From the NCBI GenBank assembly GCA_029168955.1, contig JAPDOI010001742.1, positions 1 through 64,000 of the forward strand: a stretch of DNA of 64,000 bases. Reading direction: 5' to 3'. Positions 1 through 11,345 of the stretch are shown here, one piece after another. A program made the translations under genes and the position numbers. The notes under the pieces were generated by a model. The model did no database searches. It was not told where the DNA came from and saw only the letters and a program-made list of their open reading frames with translations. How positions within the stretch are numbered: the stretch's first letter is position 1; each line of letters opens with the position of its first letter. Source of the stretch: Aplectana chamaeleonis. Taxonomy: Eukaryota; Nematoda; Chromadorea; Rhabditida; Cosmocercidae.

Positions 1-632
1 CATAATGACGTCTACGCAGTCCGAAATGGATGAATGTTTCCGTATATTGAATGCACAGTCGCAGACTATCAGGCTCACGCGAGAGGTGTACCACAAGAAG
101 GCTGGCTACCTTTCCTTAACACTCCAGGTGAAAGTGTGCAACGGCGATTTTAGCGTAAATGGTATCGTAAGCCCAGTTCAAAGAATGAGTCTTGCTCCAT
201 GCAACATCTTCTCATCCGAGAGCTGCTAAGCGTGCCGTGGTTAAAGAATATGTTCCATACGGCTACAGGTGTGTGCACTGGCGAAGCAGAGCGGCAAGAA
301 TCACGTAGCATGGCGGTCGAAATAGCAGCGATGAAATTGGCTACGTAACACCCAGAGTACGGACGTAGGGCTCATGATGTAAACTTCCGGAATACTGAAC
401 GTCGAAACAAAAATTCCGATGTGCATACCATTCTTCTCCGATAGAGTGTCTGATGCTATACAGCACAGTGTATCGTACGAGCTCAGTTAAATGATTTGAT
501 GTTGTTTCAGTGAACATCCCCAACGACAGCATTAAACGTCAACCTGGTAAGGAACAGAATTTACGACAGGTGCTGCACTACAGATGGCTGTATCGTTTGC
601 CCCTATGCAAGACTCGGTGGGATTGCTATCAG

Positions 633-740
633 GTCGGCACTATTTACCAGCTCGAGTGTCAGACATGCAACGCAACCTATATAGGGGAAAGCGGAAGAGT
701 GCTGGCGATACGCCTGAAAGAACATTTAGCCGGGAAAAAA
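633..740 (+). pseudogene. GIY-YIG endonuclease domain of the PLE
   Basis: Frame 3 encodes GTIYQLECQTCNATYIGESG, followed by a conserved R, then RLKEH and the linker LAGKK. This is the N-terminal part of a GIY-YIG nuclease as found in Penelope-like elements: the GIY equivalent is TIY, and YIGE with the downstream Arg is intact. The Cys pair C-x2-C between the two motifs is also typical of PLEs. The catalytic glutamate region (ESEISARKTLEAF) lies about 90 nt further on in another frame, so the domain is broken by a frameshift near nt 760-820. Confidence 0.85.
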
Positions 741-1214
741 GGCGTAATGACCCAAGAACACCGCTTGGAAGACATAGAACGGACAATCACAGCGGGGATG
801 ACTATGATATAAGGTGTACGATCTTAGCTTGCGAAAGCGAAATATCGGCCAGGAAAACGTTGGAGGCGTTTTTGGATCCACGTAAAGAACCCACTAATGA
901 ACAGCAGAGTCGAACGCCCCACGATAACCAGTGCGTGACCTCTTGCCTTTTTGTACAACATTGTGAGTTATGATGTTTTTTCCTTGCTGTTTCATCATTA
1001 TGCAGAGGAAGCGCGGTAACTCTCAGTGGCGTTTACTAGTATACTAAACACGGTGGCAGCGGACATCTTCCGCTCAAAAGGTGGACTTACGGGGTGAGCT
1101 TTCCTATCTTTCCGTGTCCTCTGCGATGCTCCCTAAGCAGTACGCCAGAACTGTCAGGGAGGAGGCGCTTGGTAGGACAGATTTACGAATAAATAAATCT
1201 CGGACCACTTTTTA

Positions 1215-1251
1215 GGCCTCTGAAGAAGACGTAAAGTCGAAACGTCAGGCC
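1215..1251 (+). ncRNA. Hammerhead-ribozyme-like hairpin in PLE tail
   Basis: A GGCCT/AGGCC outer stem encloses CTGAAGA (matching the hammerhead core CUGANGA), a GAC..GTC stem-loop, GAAAC and GTC. Spacing and order match a type I hammerhead with a minimal stem III (AC/GU with no loop). PLEs are known to carry hammerhead motifs. Activity is not shown: base 10.1/11.1 pairing is imperfect and stem III could only form in a dimer. Confidence 0.45.
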
Positions 1252-1289
1252 GTTAATAAAGTTCCACCTGAAAACCTCGTTTGGCATAG

Positions 1290-2300
1290 CAGTAAAGAAT
1301 CTAAGTGTTTTCAGAATTACCAAATGAAAATGGCCTCCCAAACTTTTTCAACGAAAGATTGAACAAATTCAAAATTCTGTTGAAGTCATGTACTTGAATT
1401 AAAATTGAAATTATTTTCGGTTTATTCCTGAATATTCGCGCGCGTTGTTGCCAGTGGCCGAGTATCCCAATGCCGTGGCACAAAATTTGCTGAATATAGT
1501 CGAATTTCAACTGTTCAGTTTTCAAAATAAGCCGACCATTTGAGAAACCGAATAATTCGATTTCCCAACCAAATTGAATATCCAACTGCGTAATATAATC
1601 ACGGAATGAATCAAATAGTTGACAAAATCTAAATAATTCATTTTCCCAAATGAGCTCGATTCGAAACAAAAAAAAAAGACAAAAATCGCAAGTCCCGAAT
1701 AACTCAAACAACCGAATACTCTAAAACTCGAAATATTCGAATATTTACACGAACCAAGCAGAAAACTCGCAACTATTTTGTATTGTCGTTGAAACAGGAA
1801 ATTTTAATGAAAAATTTTAAACATTTTTTGACTGCTAGTCCATTATTTTGAATCCATCTGCAAAGTCCTCGAGTCTGTCAAAATCAATAATAATTCCACA
1901 AGGCTCCGCAGCGGCTTCTGATCGGTTATTTCTCGGCTATTTCTCGGCGAACATTATTTCGCGGCTATATGTCGGCTATTTGGCGGTAACCAGGTAAATC
2001 TCGGCTAAAAATCTCAGAGACCGCTGCTGCAGATAATCGAGCTAAGACCACGTGGTGGAATTTTGTTCTAAAGAGGACAGTACTTGAAGTACTCAGCAAG
2101 TTTTTACACACCAACACTCATAAGGAGAGGATACTTACAAAAAGTGGCCATTTAAAATGAAATGTATGTTTTCAGGACCAGTTTTCAGCGAAGAATTCGG
2201 AATTTTACGTTACAGCTGCGGAATATTTCTATAAACGGAGTTATGAGCAGTTTTAGCGCTACACTGGCGCATCACTTGTAATAGACGAGATCCCACTCAC
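1290..2300. other. Non-coding; TTCGAA-rich repeat and CTCGGCTATT repeat
   Basis: The stretch 1300-1740 is rich in TTCGAAT/ATTCGAA palindromes and resembles 29400-29660. From 1905 to 2030 there is a degenerate array of CTCGGCTATTT units starting with AGGCTCCGCAGCGGCT; related copies lie at 12510-12720, 12850-12960 and 13370-13480. No gene is seen. Confidence 0.5.
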
Positions 2301-2303
2301 CAT

Positions 2304-2380
2304 GACTTTTTGGCGCAGAGGCTTCGAGCGCTGCAATGAGAAATGTGACCAAGGGTTCGAATCCATAGGACAGCCTATTT
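2304..2380 (+). repeat. tRNA-like sequence, possible SINE head
   Basis: A box TGGCGCAGAGG (2311-2321) fits TRGYNNARNNG and B box GGTTCGAATCC (2354-2364) fits GGTTCRANYCC. Their 43-nt spacing is that of a tRNA gene. Acceptor and anticodon stems do not pair, so this is not a functional tRNA; a tRNA-derived SINE or decayed tRNA is likelier. Confidence 0.35.
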
Positions 2381-2469
2381 TTTCGCACTTCTGCAAAATG
2401 CTCATATTCATGACCTAAAGCGTTGAGAAGCGGCAGCAGAGCTTTTCGAAATGAAATGAAGCATTTCAG

Positions 2470-2625
2470 TAGTAAAGTACTGATCTCCGCGCCAGGCTAC
2501 GGCGCAAGGTGTGATACAATCCAACATTGGTCCGACCCCCACCCAAGTCAAGCGATTTGCTCAGCCCCCCCCCCTGGGAAAAAGCGATGGCGACGACCGG
2601 GGGGGGGAGGTCCTCACTTCGTATT
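2470..2625. repeat. G/C-homopolymer repeat (family J)
   Basis: Contains GGTCCGACCCCCACCC, a C10 run, then G9 with GGTCCTC. Similar GGTCCGACCCCC or GGGGGTCGGACC blocks with long C or G runs occur at 5535-5660 and 13740-13880. Probably one dispersed element; run lengths may be assembly-sensitive. Confidence 0.45.
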
Positions 2626-3381
2626 TTTTTCATAGTGCATGAAATATTTTTAGATCAAGACTACATTGATGCATCGATTTTATCAATTAATCCTATTAAT
2701 GCAATAATTAAACGTTTTCCAAGAAGGCAGACAAAAACAACTCTCCTGCGACAATGACACCAAACGTTTGTTTAATGGCTGAACATTCATTAGTGCCCTG
2801 AGTGCGCTTAGGTGCAGTTTCAGGCATGAAAACCACGTATAATAATTGGCTATCCAGATGTGAAAACGCATCCAAAATTTCATGGACGAAGCTTCCAGCC
2901 GAACAGCGCTACATAGGATGGGGTCCATGAAAAAAATCGATAGCTGTGAAATAAATACAAGTAATTAACGTAATTTGAATTAGGGAGCTTCGCGTTGCTA
3001 CAACGTGCGGAAAATCTAGTCACGGACCCAAGTAATCAATTTCATTCTTTTAACCGGTTAAAAACGGTCTTTGAAGACCCATTTTTAGATGTGATACAAT
3101 CGATTGTGTCACACTTACCTAATTTGTATGGATGGCTTGAAAGCCTGAAGCTGCGTTCGTGAAACCTTGGGTGCGTTTTCAAATGCGGACATATCCTATG
3201 CTTCAGGCGATATCGCATCTTGGACACGAGTCAATTTTCGTGGAGTAAATTGCAAGAGAAATAACAGTGAACAATGCTTTTCTCAATTAGTCAACAATCC
3301 ATTATTTCTCAGAAATGCGAAAATTTTTACCTTTAGCGGGATCGAATTGGTGAATCCGAAATTGCCTAAAAAAGCATCTTA
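2626..3381. other. No recognisable feature
   Basis: AT-rich sequence with only short chance ORFs; nothing recognised on either strand. Confidence 0.4.
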
Positions 3382-4456
3382 CAAGGGAACCACTATAAGT
3401 CATAGTCACCATTCCAAATTAAATATACTTTTCTAGAATTATTTTCGAACGAACAGTCCGAATATGCCCATCGCAGCTGCCTAGAAGCATTCCGAAAAAA
3501 AGCTATGAGCGTTTTTAAAGCATCGCGGCAAGGTAAGGGTACCCCTCCATGGAATTTTTTGGGTGTTTTCAAATTTTTCCATGGATTTTGCTAAAACATG
3601 TATGTAGAAGTAATCTGGGGTGCTGAACACGAATCTGGGGTTTGCTTGTCGAAATTTTGAGGTTTACTGTAGGTTACGGTAGGTAACATGTCATTTAGGA
3701 GGCGAAACCTACCTCAATATTCCGATAATCGACAAATGAACATCAAATTCGTATTCAGCACCCCAAATAACCCCCACAAAGAAACCTTGAGACAAATCTG
3801 AGACTTTGACCGAACTACCGTATACCCACCGTAATCCACCGTAAGCTGTCAAAAATCGATAAACTGACATCAGATCCGTGTTGAGAACTCCAAATAACCC
3901 CCAGAAGAACGATTTGAGCCACATCTGTCGCCACATTCCGGAAAATGTCAAGAGTCAATTTTGCCGTCAAATTTTTCTGTCGATGGGAAGCTTTGAACAA
4001 ATTTAATCGATAACTTTGGAAAAACGTCAAATGAACCTCAGATTCGTGATCAGCATCCGAAATAACCTCCCAGGCGAATTTTAAGTCAAATCTGGAATAT
4101 TTTTCTAAAACGCTTCGAGAGTACTCTAAATAAACGCCCAACCAAAAATCCGTACAAGTCCAAAACGCTGTCAGTCTACCCAAAGTTCGGAAAATGTTCC
4201 TTCACCCAAACTTTGCTGAGTGGGGTAGTTTCGGGCGCTGAACACGATTATGAGGTCCGTTTTCGGATTTTCGTAAAAATAATGCGCTTTTTGGAGGGTA
4301 CTATAGGTACGAAAATCAGAGGAAAAACGCCTATAACTTTTTTCAGAGTGGGTCTAGGCAGCTGCTATGGGCATATTCGGACTTTTCGTGCGAAAATGGT
4401 TCTCGAAAAGTACATTTCATTTGGAATGGTCGCTATGACTTATTGTGGTTCCCTCG
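3382..4456. mobile_element. TIR DNA transposon, family B, copy 1
   Basis: Non-autonomous element of 1075 bp. Left end CAAGGGAACCACTATAAGTC is matched by the inverted right end (GGTTCCCTCG), and the inverted repeats extend over 100 bp inward (ACTTTTCTAGAA, GTCCGAATATGCCCAT, GCAGCTGCCTAG). It is flanked by the 3-bp duplication TTA (3379-3381 and 4457-4459). Three other copies are in this window, one with TGA duplications. A 3-bp T-N-A target suggests a PIF/Harbinger-like transposase in trans, but none is encoded here. The interior carries inverted GGTAGGTAACATG motifs and no credible ORF. Confidence 0.8.
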
Positions 4457-4499
4457 TTAGATTACGAAATTCCAGAACATCTGTATAATTTCGTTGACA

Positions 4500-4870
4500 G
4501 GATCTCACACACTCGCGGGGGTCGGTGGCCGGTTGAGAGGAGTTGAACAGGTAGCGTGCTGCCGCTCGGAACGAAAAAAGGGGCGGGCTAGGCCCGAAAA
4601 CTCCCCGATTAATGCCGAAAAATCCGCGTGTCAACCTCCCACCGACCCGACAATGCCAGGACACAGTTGGCCCTTTCACAGCGAGAGCTCTGCCTAAGCA
4701 CCTCCCACCGACCACTCAAAGTGACGTCACACCCACGTGTTAACACCGAAAGTTTTGCCTTATCACCTCCCACCGACCAACACCTACCACTCCTGCAGTC
4801 GCGGGCGTCGGTGGCAGGTCGAGAGGCAGCATTGGCGAATCAACCTGCCACCGACGCCCGCCAGAGCGTC
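4500..4870. repeat. CCTCCCACCGACC direct repeats plus palindrome
   Basis: The 13-mer CCTCCCACCGACC occurs at 4635, 4701 and 4766 (spacing 66 and 65 bp), each preceded by a partly conserved CCGAAA...GCCT.A.CA stretch. Inverted copies flank the array: GGTCGGTGGCCGG at 4508 and a hairpin GCGGGCGTCGGTGGCAGG / CCTGCCACCGACGCCCGC at 4801-4863. A further related CCGGCCACCGACCCG is at 5129. Confidence 0.7.
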
Positions 4871-6520
4871 GAAATCCCGAACAATACCAACAACGTCAAG
4901 CACAAACACCTCATATTTAAGGGCAGCGTATACATTGTGGGCTGCCATTTACGCGCTCTACATGAGAGAGTAGAGAGAAAAACAGTGCAGGCACTGCAAC
5001 ACGTCGACCCGAAATCTCAGCCACACATGAGACATTACCACGAAAACTTCGGCAGTTATGAGTCATGCCGAAACCTCCGCCGATCAGCCAGATCCGATCA
5101 ATTTGACTGGGAAAGGGGCGTCTTAACCGGCCACCGACCCGCGCGATTGCCTGAGATAGTCCGCTCGATGACAGCGAACACTCAACACCACTGCTGCTGG
5201 CATATCCAAGAGCGCTTTGGCTACACACTTAACCTGGCCAAGACTCTTTCTACATGTCAGAGTCGTTAACGATGGCCATGCTATGTACTGTCGTCTATTG
5301 TCTTGCATGCTTTATCAGCAGTGAATTGTAAGCTCTTCCCGTGTGTTCCTGCCTTATTTTTACATCTCCATTTCATATCACGCCTCATTTGTTTTTTTGC
5401 AAATGTTTCTCCCTATTCAGTTTCTTTTTTGATCTCCTGTCTCATTTTGCTTTCTCAGCATGATCTCCAGTTCTATTTTGACCTCTTATGGTGATCCCAT
5501 TTTGCGTCATTTTTTACTCTAACGGTATGGCTCTCAACCCCCCCCCCCGACCTGATAGCAGAAAAGTCCATCTAGGTTCTTGGTTGACCGAAGGTCTGAC
5601 CCCCCATCCCACTGGATGTCGACGGGTCCGACCCCCCCTCTGTGATACATCGCACCTCACGCCAGCCCTGCTCCGCGCCTGGTTTTTACTGTGAAAATTA
5701 TTATACTTGCGAAAACTTAGTAGCCTCAAAGACAAGTCGAGGGGCATCTGTTAGGAAAGCAGAGGCGAAAACTTTGACAGAAATAAAAACTTGATGAAAT
5801 TGATGAATCTCATGAATCATAGTGGTTTTCCTCTCCGAATTCGAACGAAATTCCTACAGAAATGTCTTGTTCTCTAAAGTCTTTAGACTTTGTGAAGGTA
5901 AAAATCCAACCAAAGACATAGAATTACTAGTCATTTGAACCACAGAAAATGAGATAAAAGAGACGGATATAAACAAAAATAAAGAAAAAAAAACGACAAA
6001 CAAGCGCACGAAAATCGGCGGGTACATATGATTCTGGTGGTCACGAAAAACAAGAGAAAGTCAGACATGGCCAGTATCTGGTACTTCAGCGCCTAATCTA
6101 ATCCCATTTCATCACCCCGTAACCCAGAAAAGCTAATACCTGAGTCATCAGCCACTCTCAGCTGATTACTCAGCCGTACACCTGGCGATTTGAAGGGGAA
6201 AAACGCGGTCTATATGACGTAAATCTCAGAGGCCTTTCCCCTGCCTCCAGCTGTGTAACAGCTGTGCTGCTGCCGCTGCTGCAATAACGAAATATAACTT
6301 CAGAAATAACTCCCAACCGGAAACTGCTTGAAAACCTGGCCCACAGGTGCTTCATGGGAGGTCCAGCGGCTCCGGTGATGTGAAATCGATCATTCCTAAC
6401 TGAGAAAGCGGCCATCTCATCAGGAATTCATAGCGCTATGCATGAATTTCTCCCCCTAGAGGGTAAGTACATAGTGGTGCGACTTATCGATGCCCCACAT
6501 AGTAAATTATATGTTATGTC
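4870..6520. other. Mostly featureless; family J block at 5535-5660
   Basis: Only short chance ORFs. The block 5535-5660 contains a C10 run and two CGACC/TCCGACCCCCC segments like family J. No gene is supported. Confidence 0.4.
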
Positions 6521-6532
6521 ATGTCATGTCAC

Positions 6533-6686
6533 GTTATGTTATGTTATGTTATGTTATGTTATGTTATGTTATGTTATGTTATGTTATGTTATGTTATGTT
6601 ATGTTATGTTATGTTATGTTATGTTATGTTATGTTATGTTATGTTATGTTATGTTATGTTATGTTATGTTATGTTATGTTATGTTA
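6533..6686 (+). repeat. (TTATG)n microsatellite
   Basis: About 31 near-perfect copies of the pentanucleotide TTATG. All three forward frames stay open through it, giving spurious MLCYV ORFs. Confidence 0.98.
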
Positions 6687-6699
6687 TGCATATGTTATG

Positions 6700-7886
6700 T
6701 TAAAATGCTACAGGTAGGGTAGACTGACAAAATAGGTGCACGAGTAGGGCAAATCGACCGCGAGAAATGGGAGCTGGCTTTAAAAACAATACATATTCCC
6801 CTCTCTTCACCTTTGTCGGGAGGAGGGGGAATACACAATGATCAATTATGCAATGACATTTCACGCATGGCTTCATGGCTTTCACAGGCTGCTTTCTGGG
6901 GGAAAATATTGAATTTTCGCACAAAACAAACTAATACAATTTCTAGCTTAATTTCTGCTCAGAGTATATATTTCTACTATACTGCATTCAAATTAGGCCA
7001 GTGAGCTTCGAGAGTGCCTAAAAATTACCAGAAAACCCCTGATAATTTTTATAATTTATTTTCGGCCGAAAGGTTTCCGAAATAGATAGAAAAAAAGCAA
7101 AAAAAAAATGGTAGTGAACGGATGAAGAATGTGTAGAGAATTCCATGCGATGCGGGAATCTCGACCGTCGTGTCGTCAGTGAGTTGTTCTCTCATTCCTT
7201 CGTGATAATGGAAATTTATCGGCAATTGCATGCTGATAACAGACCGGTTCATAGTGGTAAATAGCTTACTGGCAACATTATTGGATTGAATTATTGGACA
7301 GATCACTTAAGACTACGTGCACTTTTATGTTTCAATTCCGAAAGTTTATAAACCTAAATGCTCATTTTCGAAATGATTTTTTTTCGGCCAACAATCTTTT
7401 GAAGGCGAAAAATATGATCACTATCAGAGCAAAGTGATGTTTCCAGCGTTGGGTTGTACACTTTTCGGACCGAAAATGCGATTCCTTTGAATCAAAACTG
7501 GACACATTCCGGTTCAAGTCCGTCTTTTCAAAACGCTGTTGGGTTCAAGTTTCATATTTCTAGCTCCAAGTTCAGCATAAAGTGAACAAAATAAGAAAGT
7601 TTCAGGTCAAACTGAGCATTCTTCGGTATGGAAGGATAATTGTATGGAACGATAGGACTTCTTTCAGAACAATTTGAAGCATTTTTCGGCTCCAAACTGG
7701 TAATTTTTCGAGACTTCCTGGACGTTTATAGTGCAACGTTGAACATATTTCAGGCTAAATTCAGCATTCAAGGCGTGACGCTTTACTTTTCCAGAACTAG
7801 GAGTTTTCATTGGCCGAATTGAGTGTTTTGCCGCCAGGTAGGGCTTTCTACAGCCAAATGGGACATTTTTCGACTCTAACTGTATA
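6700..7886. other. No recognisable feature
   Basis: AT-rich DNA, many TTTCGGC/GCCGAAA words, no coherent ORF and no recognised repeat family. Confidence 0.4.
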
Positions 7887-8163
7887 CTGTGTTTATCTGC
7901 TCCGAATTCCGGTCCGCAATTGCGGCTCGACACGCTTTGCGGCCGCACGCGCTCGAGGCAGTCGGGTTTCCAGCGCCAAAGCCGACTCGATGTGGCTTTT
8001 ATACAATTTTCTCATTTTTTTTTTAGTTTCCAGTTTTCGAAACCCACCTAGAGTCAGCAGATCGGCGGCTGCGGCGCTAGAAGCTCTTCTGACTCGGGAG
8101 CGTGCGGCCGCAAAGCGTGTCGAGACGCGATTGTGGACCGGAATTTGGCCCAGATAAGCACAG
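7887..8163. mobile_element. 277-bp palindromic MITE, family E, copy 1
   Basis: Near-palindrome whose ends read CTGTG(C/T)TTATCTG inward, then GAATTCCGGTCCGCAATTGC, CGACACGCTTTGCGGCCGC and their inverted equivalents. Left flank is TA, right flank TG. Copy 2 has perfect TA flanks, so a Tc1/mariner-type TA duplication is inferred. Full length is shared with copies at 27193 and 38768. Confidence 0.85.
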
Positions 8164-9310
8164 TGAAACAAGCCAAATCGGGAAAATGTCGAGTCACGCT
8201 AGAACAAAAAATGTTTATTTGGACACTCATGGCATTAGACTTATCCCTTTTTTGCGATTAGTTCGGCGCTTTCCGAGCCGATTCAAACATTAATGAATCG
8301 CGTCGTTTAGGCTCTTTCGGGGCTAAATTGGATGCTTTTTAGGCAATTTCTCAGCCAAACACGACATTTTGTGGATCAAAATCGGACACAGTTCTCTGCG
8401 CAAAATTTTGCAGAAAACGGATAAAAGCAGACAATTGCGTGACAAACTGAACATCCTTCCTGTTAAAAGAGATGAATTTGGTGGGTAAACTAGGCGCACA
8501 GCCTCATTCGGGCAAACTTTAGATCGAATCATATCATTTAAAGCTCCAAACTAGATTTCTTTTGCAAGACACTTGACACTTTTTGTTCAAATTTGGGCAC
8601 CTCTACCCTGATTAGGATAATTTTTGAATGAATTTCAGCTAGAAAAAATGAGCCTTTCTAGCGTGGAATTCAATACAAGTCAGATCGATTTTGACGTTTG
8701 TCTTGTCGATTTTCGCTCTTTTGGGACCAGAAGGAAAACTTCTTTGTTTGACTTGAAAGTTTATATTTCAAAATTTGACACTATTTGCATCAAAATAAAA
8801 ATCTTCTGCGTCTACTTCTAGCCTTTTCTTCGAAGAAAGCCTGCATCGCCAGAGGCGAATTAGCACCGCAACCCTCATCCCTGCCGCGATAACCCCGCAA
8901 CAGTACTGCGGCGGCTCCGCGTAGCTCAGTGTGGCCAGTAGGCTCCGTTCGGAGCCGGGATGGGCGGAACAAATGTTCAATGGTTAGGAAATCGGAATTC
9001 GAATTTCAACACAAAATCATCTTCTTGGTTTGCCGCAATGACCAAAAGTGCGTGGAAATGCGGTAACTGCGTTTTCGGAACGCAAAGCGCGAAACGTGAA
9101 ATTTTTTTCGGAAATATCGATTAAGTGCTTCTGCCTTAATGAACTTGACGTTTCGCGCTCCGCAGCACTCTGTGCGGTTTCCGGATAGCAGAACGTGGAA
9201 GGCCAGAAAAGCGTGAAACTACGGGCTAACCGCGAATTTTCACTGACACTTGTCTGGTGCCGTGACTGTGCCTCACTGCACTGATAGGACCGGGTGCACG
9301 CCCCGGTAAG
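8164..9310. other. No recognisable feature
   Basis: Short unrelated ORFs only. The part 9000-9240 is richer in GC (GCGAAACGTGAAATTT words) but has no recognised structure. Confidence 0.4.
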
Positions 9311-9844
9311 GCCTCATAGGTACTATACAATGGATCCGAATCAAAAAAATTCGGATTTCGGATAACTCAAAAATCAAAGGTCGCGGATATTCGACTCAAA
9401 CGGATAGATTCAAAATAGTAACATCGGATAATCCGAGTCATTCGGATTGGGAGGCTAAACGGATAGTCGGATTTCGGATCCATCCGGAAATTACCTTTTT
9501 TTCGGTGATTCGGAATTTGGATTCGGATAATCTCTCGAATTTTGACGTTTCTTTTGTGAGTCGGAATCTGAATATCCGAGTCGGATGTCCGGTCGGATAA
9601 ACGTAGGTAAAGTCTATCGAAAATCGATAGCCCGGGGAAAATATTCAATAAAAAAACGTTTCTCTACTGTACCATGATAAAACAATTCATTCATAATCAT
9701 CTTTATCTCGAAGTATTTGCAAACCAATTTTTCAAAATTCATTCTTTACAATATCTTTGAAGTGAATGTAATGTTAAAGCATTAGTATAAATGAGCATGA
9801 TGAGTGTCATTTCTCCACATTAAATTCGTAAGTTCTATCGCAGT

Positions 9845-9945
9845 GGGGGGTAGCGTGGTACCGCAATTGGCTACGCCGTTTTTTCGTGCCGTAACGACTC
9901 TCCTGTTTTTAGCAGGGGATTCAAACCCCGGGTAGGTGCTCAAAT
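9845..9945 (+). repeat. tRNA-like fold, possible SINE head
   Basis: GGGGTAGCGTGGTACCGC resembles a tRNA 5' half, and GGGG-ATTCAAA-CCCC (about 9914-9928) is a perfect T-arm with a 7-nt loop. The distance between halves is about 15-25 nt longer than in a standard tRNA and acceptor pairing is poor. A related TAGCGTAGGTCG...GAGTTCAAC block is at 41090-41155. Confidence 0.3.
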
Positions 9946-10426
9946 TCAGTGCGGCATAGTAGAATAGGGGTGGCCAAATGCATCGCGCATAATGCCCCCC
10001 CCCGCTGCGTTAGCGCCGAATTCCTAAATACCCGTGAGTACCTGTCTAATCCTCTTCGAGTAGGGTTGCCCGTTCAATCAATACACATGGTTTTGGAGCC
10101 AGTCGTACTGTGTCCGTCGCAGTGACGTGTCGCGGAGGGCTGACATACTGCAAATGTGCCTATGCCTGTCGTTGCCACTGTCGGTGTCGCTGTGCAGAGC
10201 GACGCGACTGCGTGTCGCAACAGTATACCATTTGCCTAATGGTCTTTTAAAGTGGCATCGCAGAGAGACTCGCTGTCGCGGAGACGGCGTGAGTTATAGG
10301 GGGTGCTACGCGGCACAAACTGTGCCGCGCGATGGGGGCAACCGCCGCGTATTCAAAGTGCGCGAGCTGAGTAAGCCTCGCCGCGAGCTGGCAGCGACGG
10401 CAGCAACGTCATGCGATGGTAAGGCA

Positions 10427-10541
10427 GGGATCATACTTCAGCGACGAGCGACGCGACGCAATGTTTACCATCCATATCGACCGAAAATCGATATGCATGA
10501 TGTGCACTGTCGCTGTCGCTGGTCGCGGTAAGTATGATCCC
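10427..10541. mobile_element. 115-bp hairpin MITE
   Basis: GGGATCATACTT at the left and AAGTATGATCCC at the right are perfect inverted 12-mers. Both are followed inward by GCGAC-rich arms (AGCGACGAGCGACGCGAC / GTCGCTGTCGCTGGTCGC). CGCTGTCGC words flank it on both sides, suggesting insertion into a related repeat. Confidence 0.6.
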
Positions 10542-11119
10542 GACCTAATGGTTTCGACCATTTTTGTCGCTGTCGCTGCCGTACCACCGTAGTTTCTTCG
10601 TATTTGTTGGTGTTCCCTTGTTACTATCTGCCCATCAACCCTCTATAGAAACGCTTATTTCGCTTATTTCTTGCCAATCGAACTAACAGCGGCCAAGAGG
10701 TCAAAAATACAGGGACAGAAATACGATTTGGCGACAAGTAGTGGTCACGCCCACTTTCTCTCGCTCTGGGGAACGACGCCGCGAATTTTGCAGCAATGCC
10801 ACTCTGACAGGCCCAATACTCGCACAGACAAATTAAACCAAGAGGATCAATGCCAATCTTGTGCGAAATCTAAATGCGCAATGTTCGTAATGCGCGCCAA
10901 TTAAATGTTTGCACTGCAATTACGCACCTGCATGACTACAGTAGAATGAAATGTGACATCAAATAGGCTTTTTTGAGTAACAGGACATGCCGAATCTACT
11001 TATATCCGACTCATCATCCGATCCGAATCATGACATACATATTCCAGATATTCGGAATCCGAATCATTATCCGACTCATGGCACATTTCGGTGACTCAGA
11101 TTTTGAATCAATCGGATTT

Positions 11120-11290
11120 TAACGTTTTTCGGTGAATCGGATTTTGGATCACTCGGACTTTGACGTTTTTTCGGTGAATCGGATTTTGGATCAATCGGAT
11201 TTTGACGCTTTTTCGGTGAATCGGATTTCGGATCACTCGGATTTTGACGTTTTTTCGGTGAGTCGGATTTTGAATCATGAAAATTTCGGT
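11120..11290 (+). repeat. 42-bp tandem repeat, about 4 copies
   Basis: Units run TTTTTTCGGTGAATCGGATT followed by TTGGATCACTCGGATTTTGACG, period 42 bp, with 1-4 differences per copy. Because 42 is a multiple of three, a repeating ORF appears in each direction; it is not considered a gene. Confidence 0.8.
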
Positions 11291-11345
11291 TTATTCGAAT
11301 GGATATCCGAAAATGAGTGAGTCGGATCCAGTGTATAATAGGTAC

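Larger units (their letters stand above)
1..1290 (+). pseudogene. Penelope-like retroelement, 3' part, decayed
   Basis: The window opens inside a Penelope-like element (PLE). Pieces in all three forward frames align in order with the PLE C-terminal layout. First come LPFLN and WYRKPSSKN (about nt 105-185), then SSHPRAAKRAVVK and TATGVCTGEAERQ (about 200-300), which correspond to the end of the reverse transcriptase and its linker. Next are NLRQ and the zinc-type C-x4-C-x2-C stretch (about 560-600), then a GIY-YIG nuclease core with GTIYQLEC and YIGESGR followed by RLKEHLAGK (about 635-735). Last is ESEISARKTLEAF (about 830-875), typical of the PLE tail. At least four frameshifts and an in-frame stop separate these pieces, so it is dead. 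A 3' non-coding tail with a hammerhead-like hairpin follows (1215-1251). The PLE assignment rests on recognised motifs and is firm; the exact 3' end near 1290 is inferred from a second tail copy at 20600-20760. Confidence 0.85.
9311..11345. mobile_element. TTCGGAT-rich element with degenerate TIRs
   Basis: Left TAGGTACTATACAATGGATC and right end (reverse complement GGTACCTATTATACACTGG) form an imperfect 25-bp inverted pair, each followed inward by CGGAT-rich DNA in opposite orientation (9330-9600 and 10990-11320). The interior holds a tRNA-like block, a CGCTGTCGC-rich GC-rich segment and a small hairpin MITE, but no transposase. The outer boundaries and the single-element reading are inferred. 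Confidence 0.45.

Noticed and set aside
584..973. 129-codon ORF as an independent gene
   Set aside because: Its C-terminal third is the PLE tail after a frameshift; the first part is out of frame with the PLE motifs.
2304..2380. Functional tRNA gene
   Set aside because: A and B boxes fit, but acceptor and anticodon stems do not pair.
4635..4780. CRISPR array
   Set aside because: Only three short repeats, inverted copies nearby, eukaryotic context; no cas genes.
6438..6722. MLCYV-repeat ORF
   Set aside because: TTATG microsatellite translation.
9845..9945. Functional tRNA gene
   Set aside because: Only the T-arm is perfect; spacing is too long and the acceptor stem is absent.
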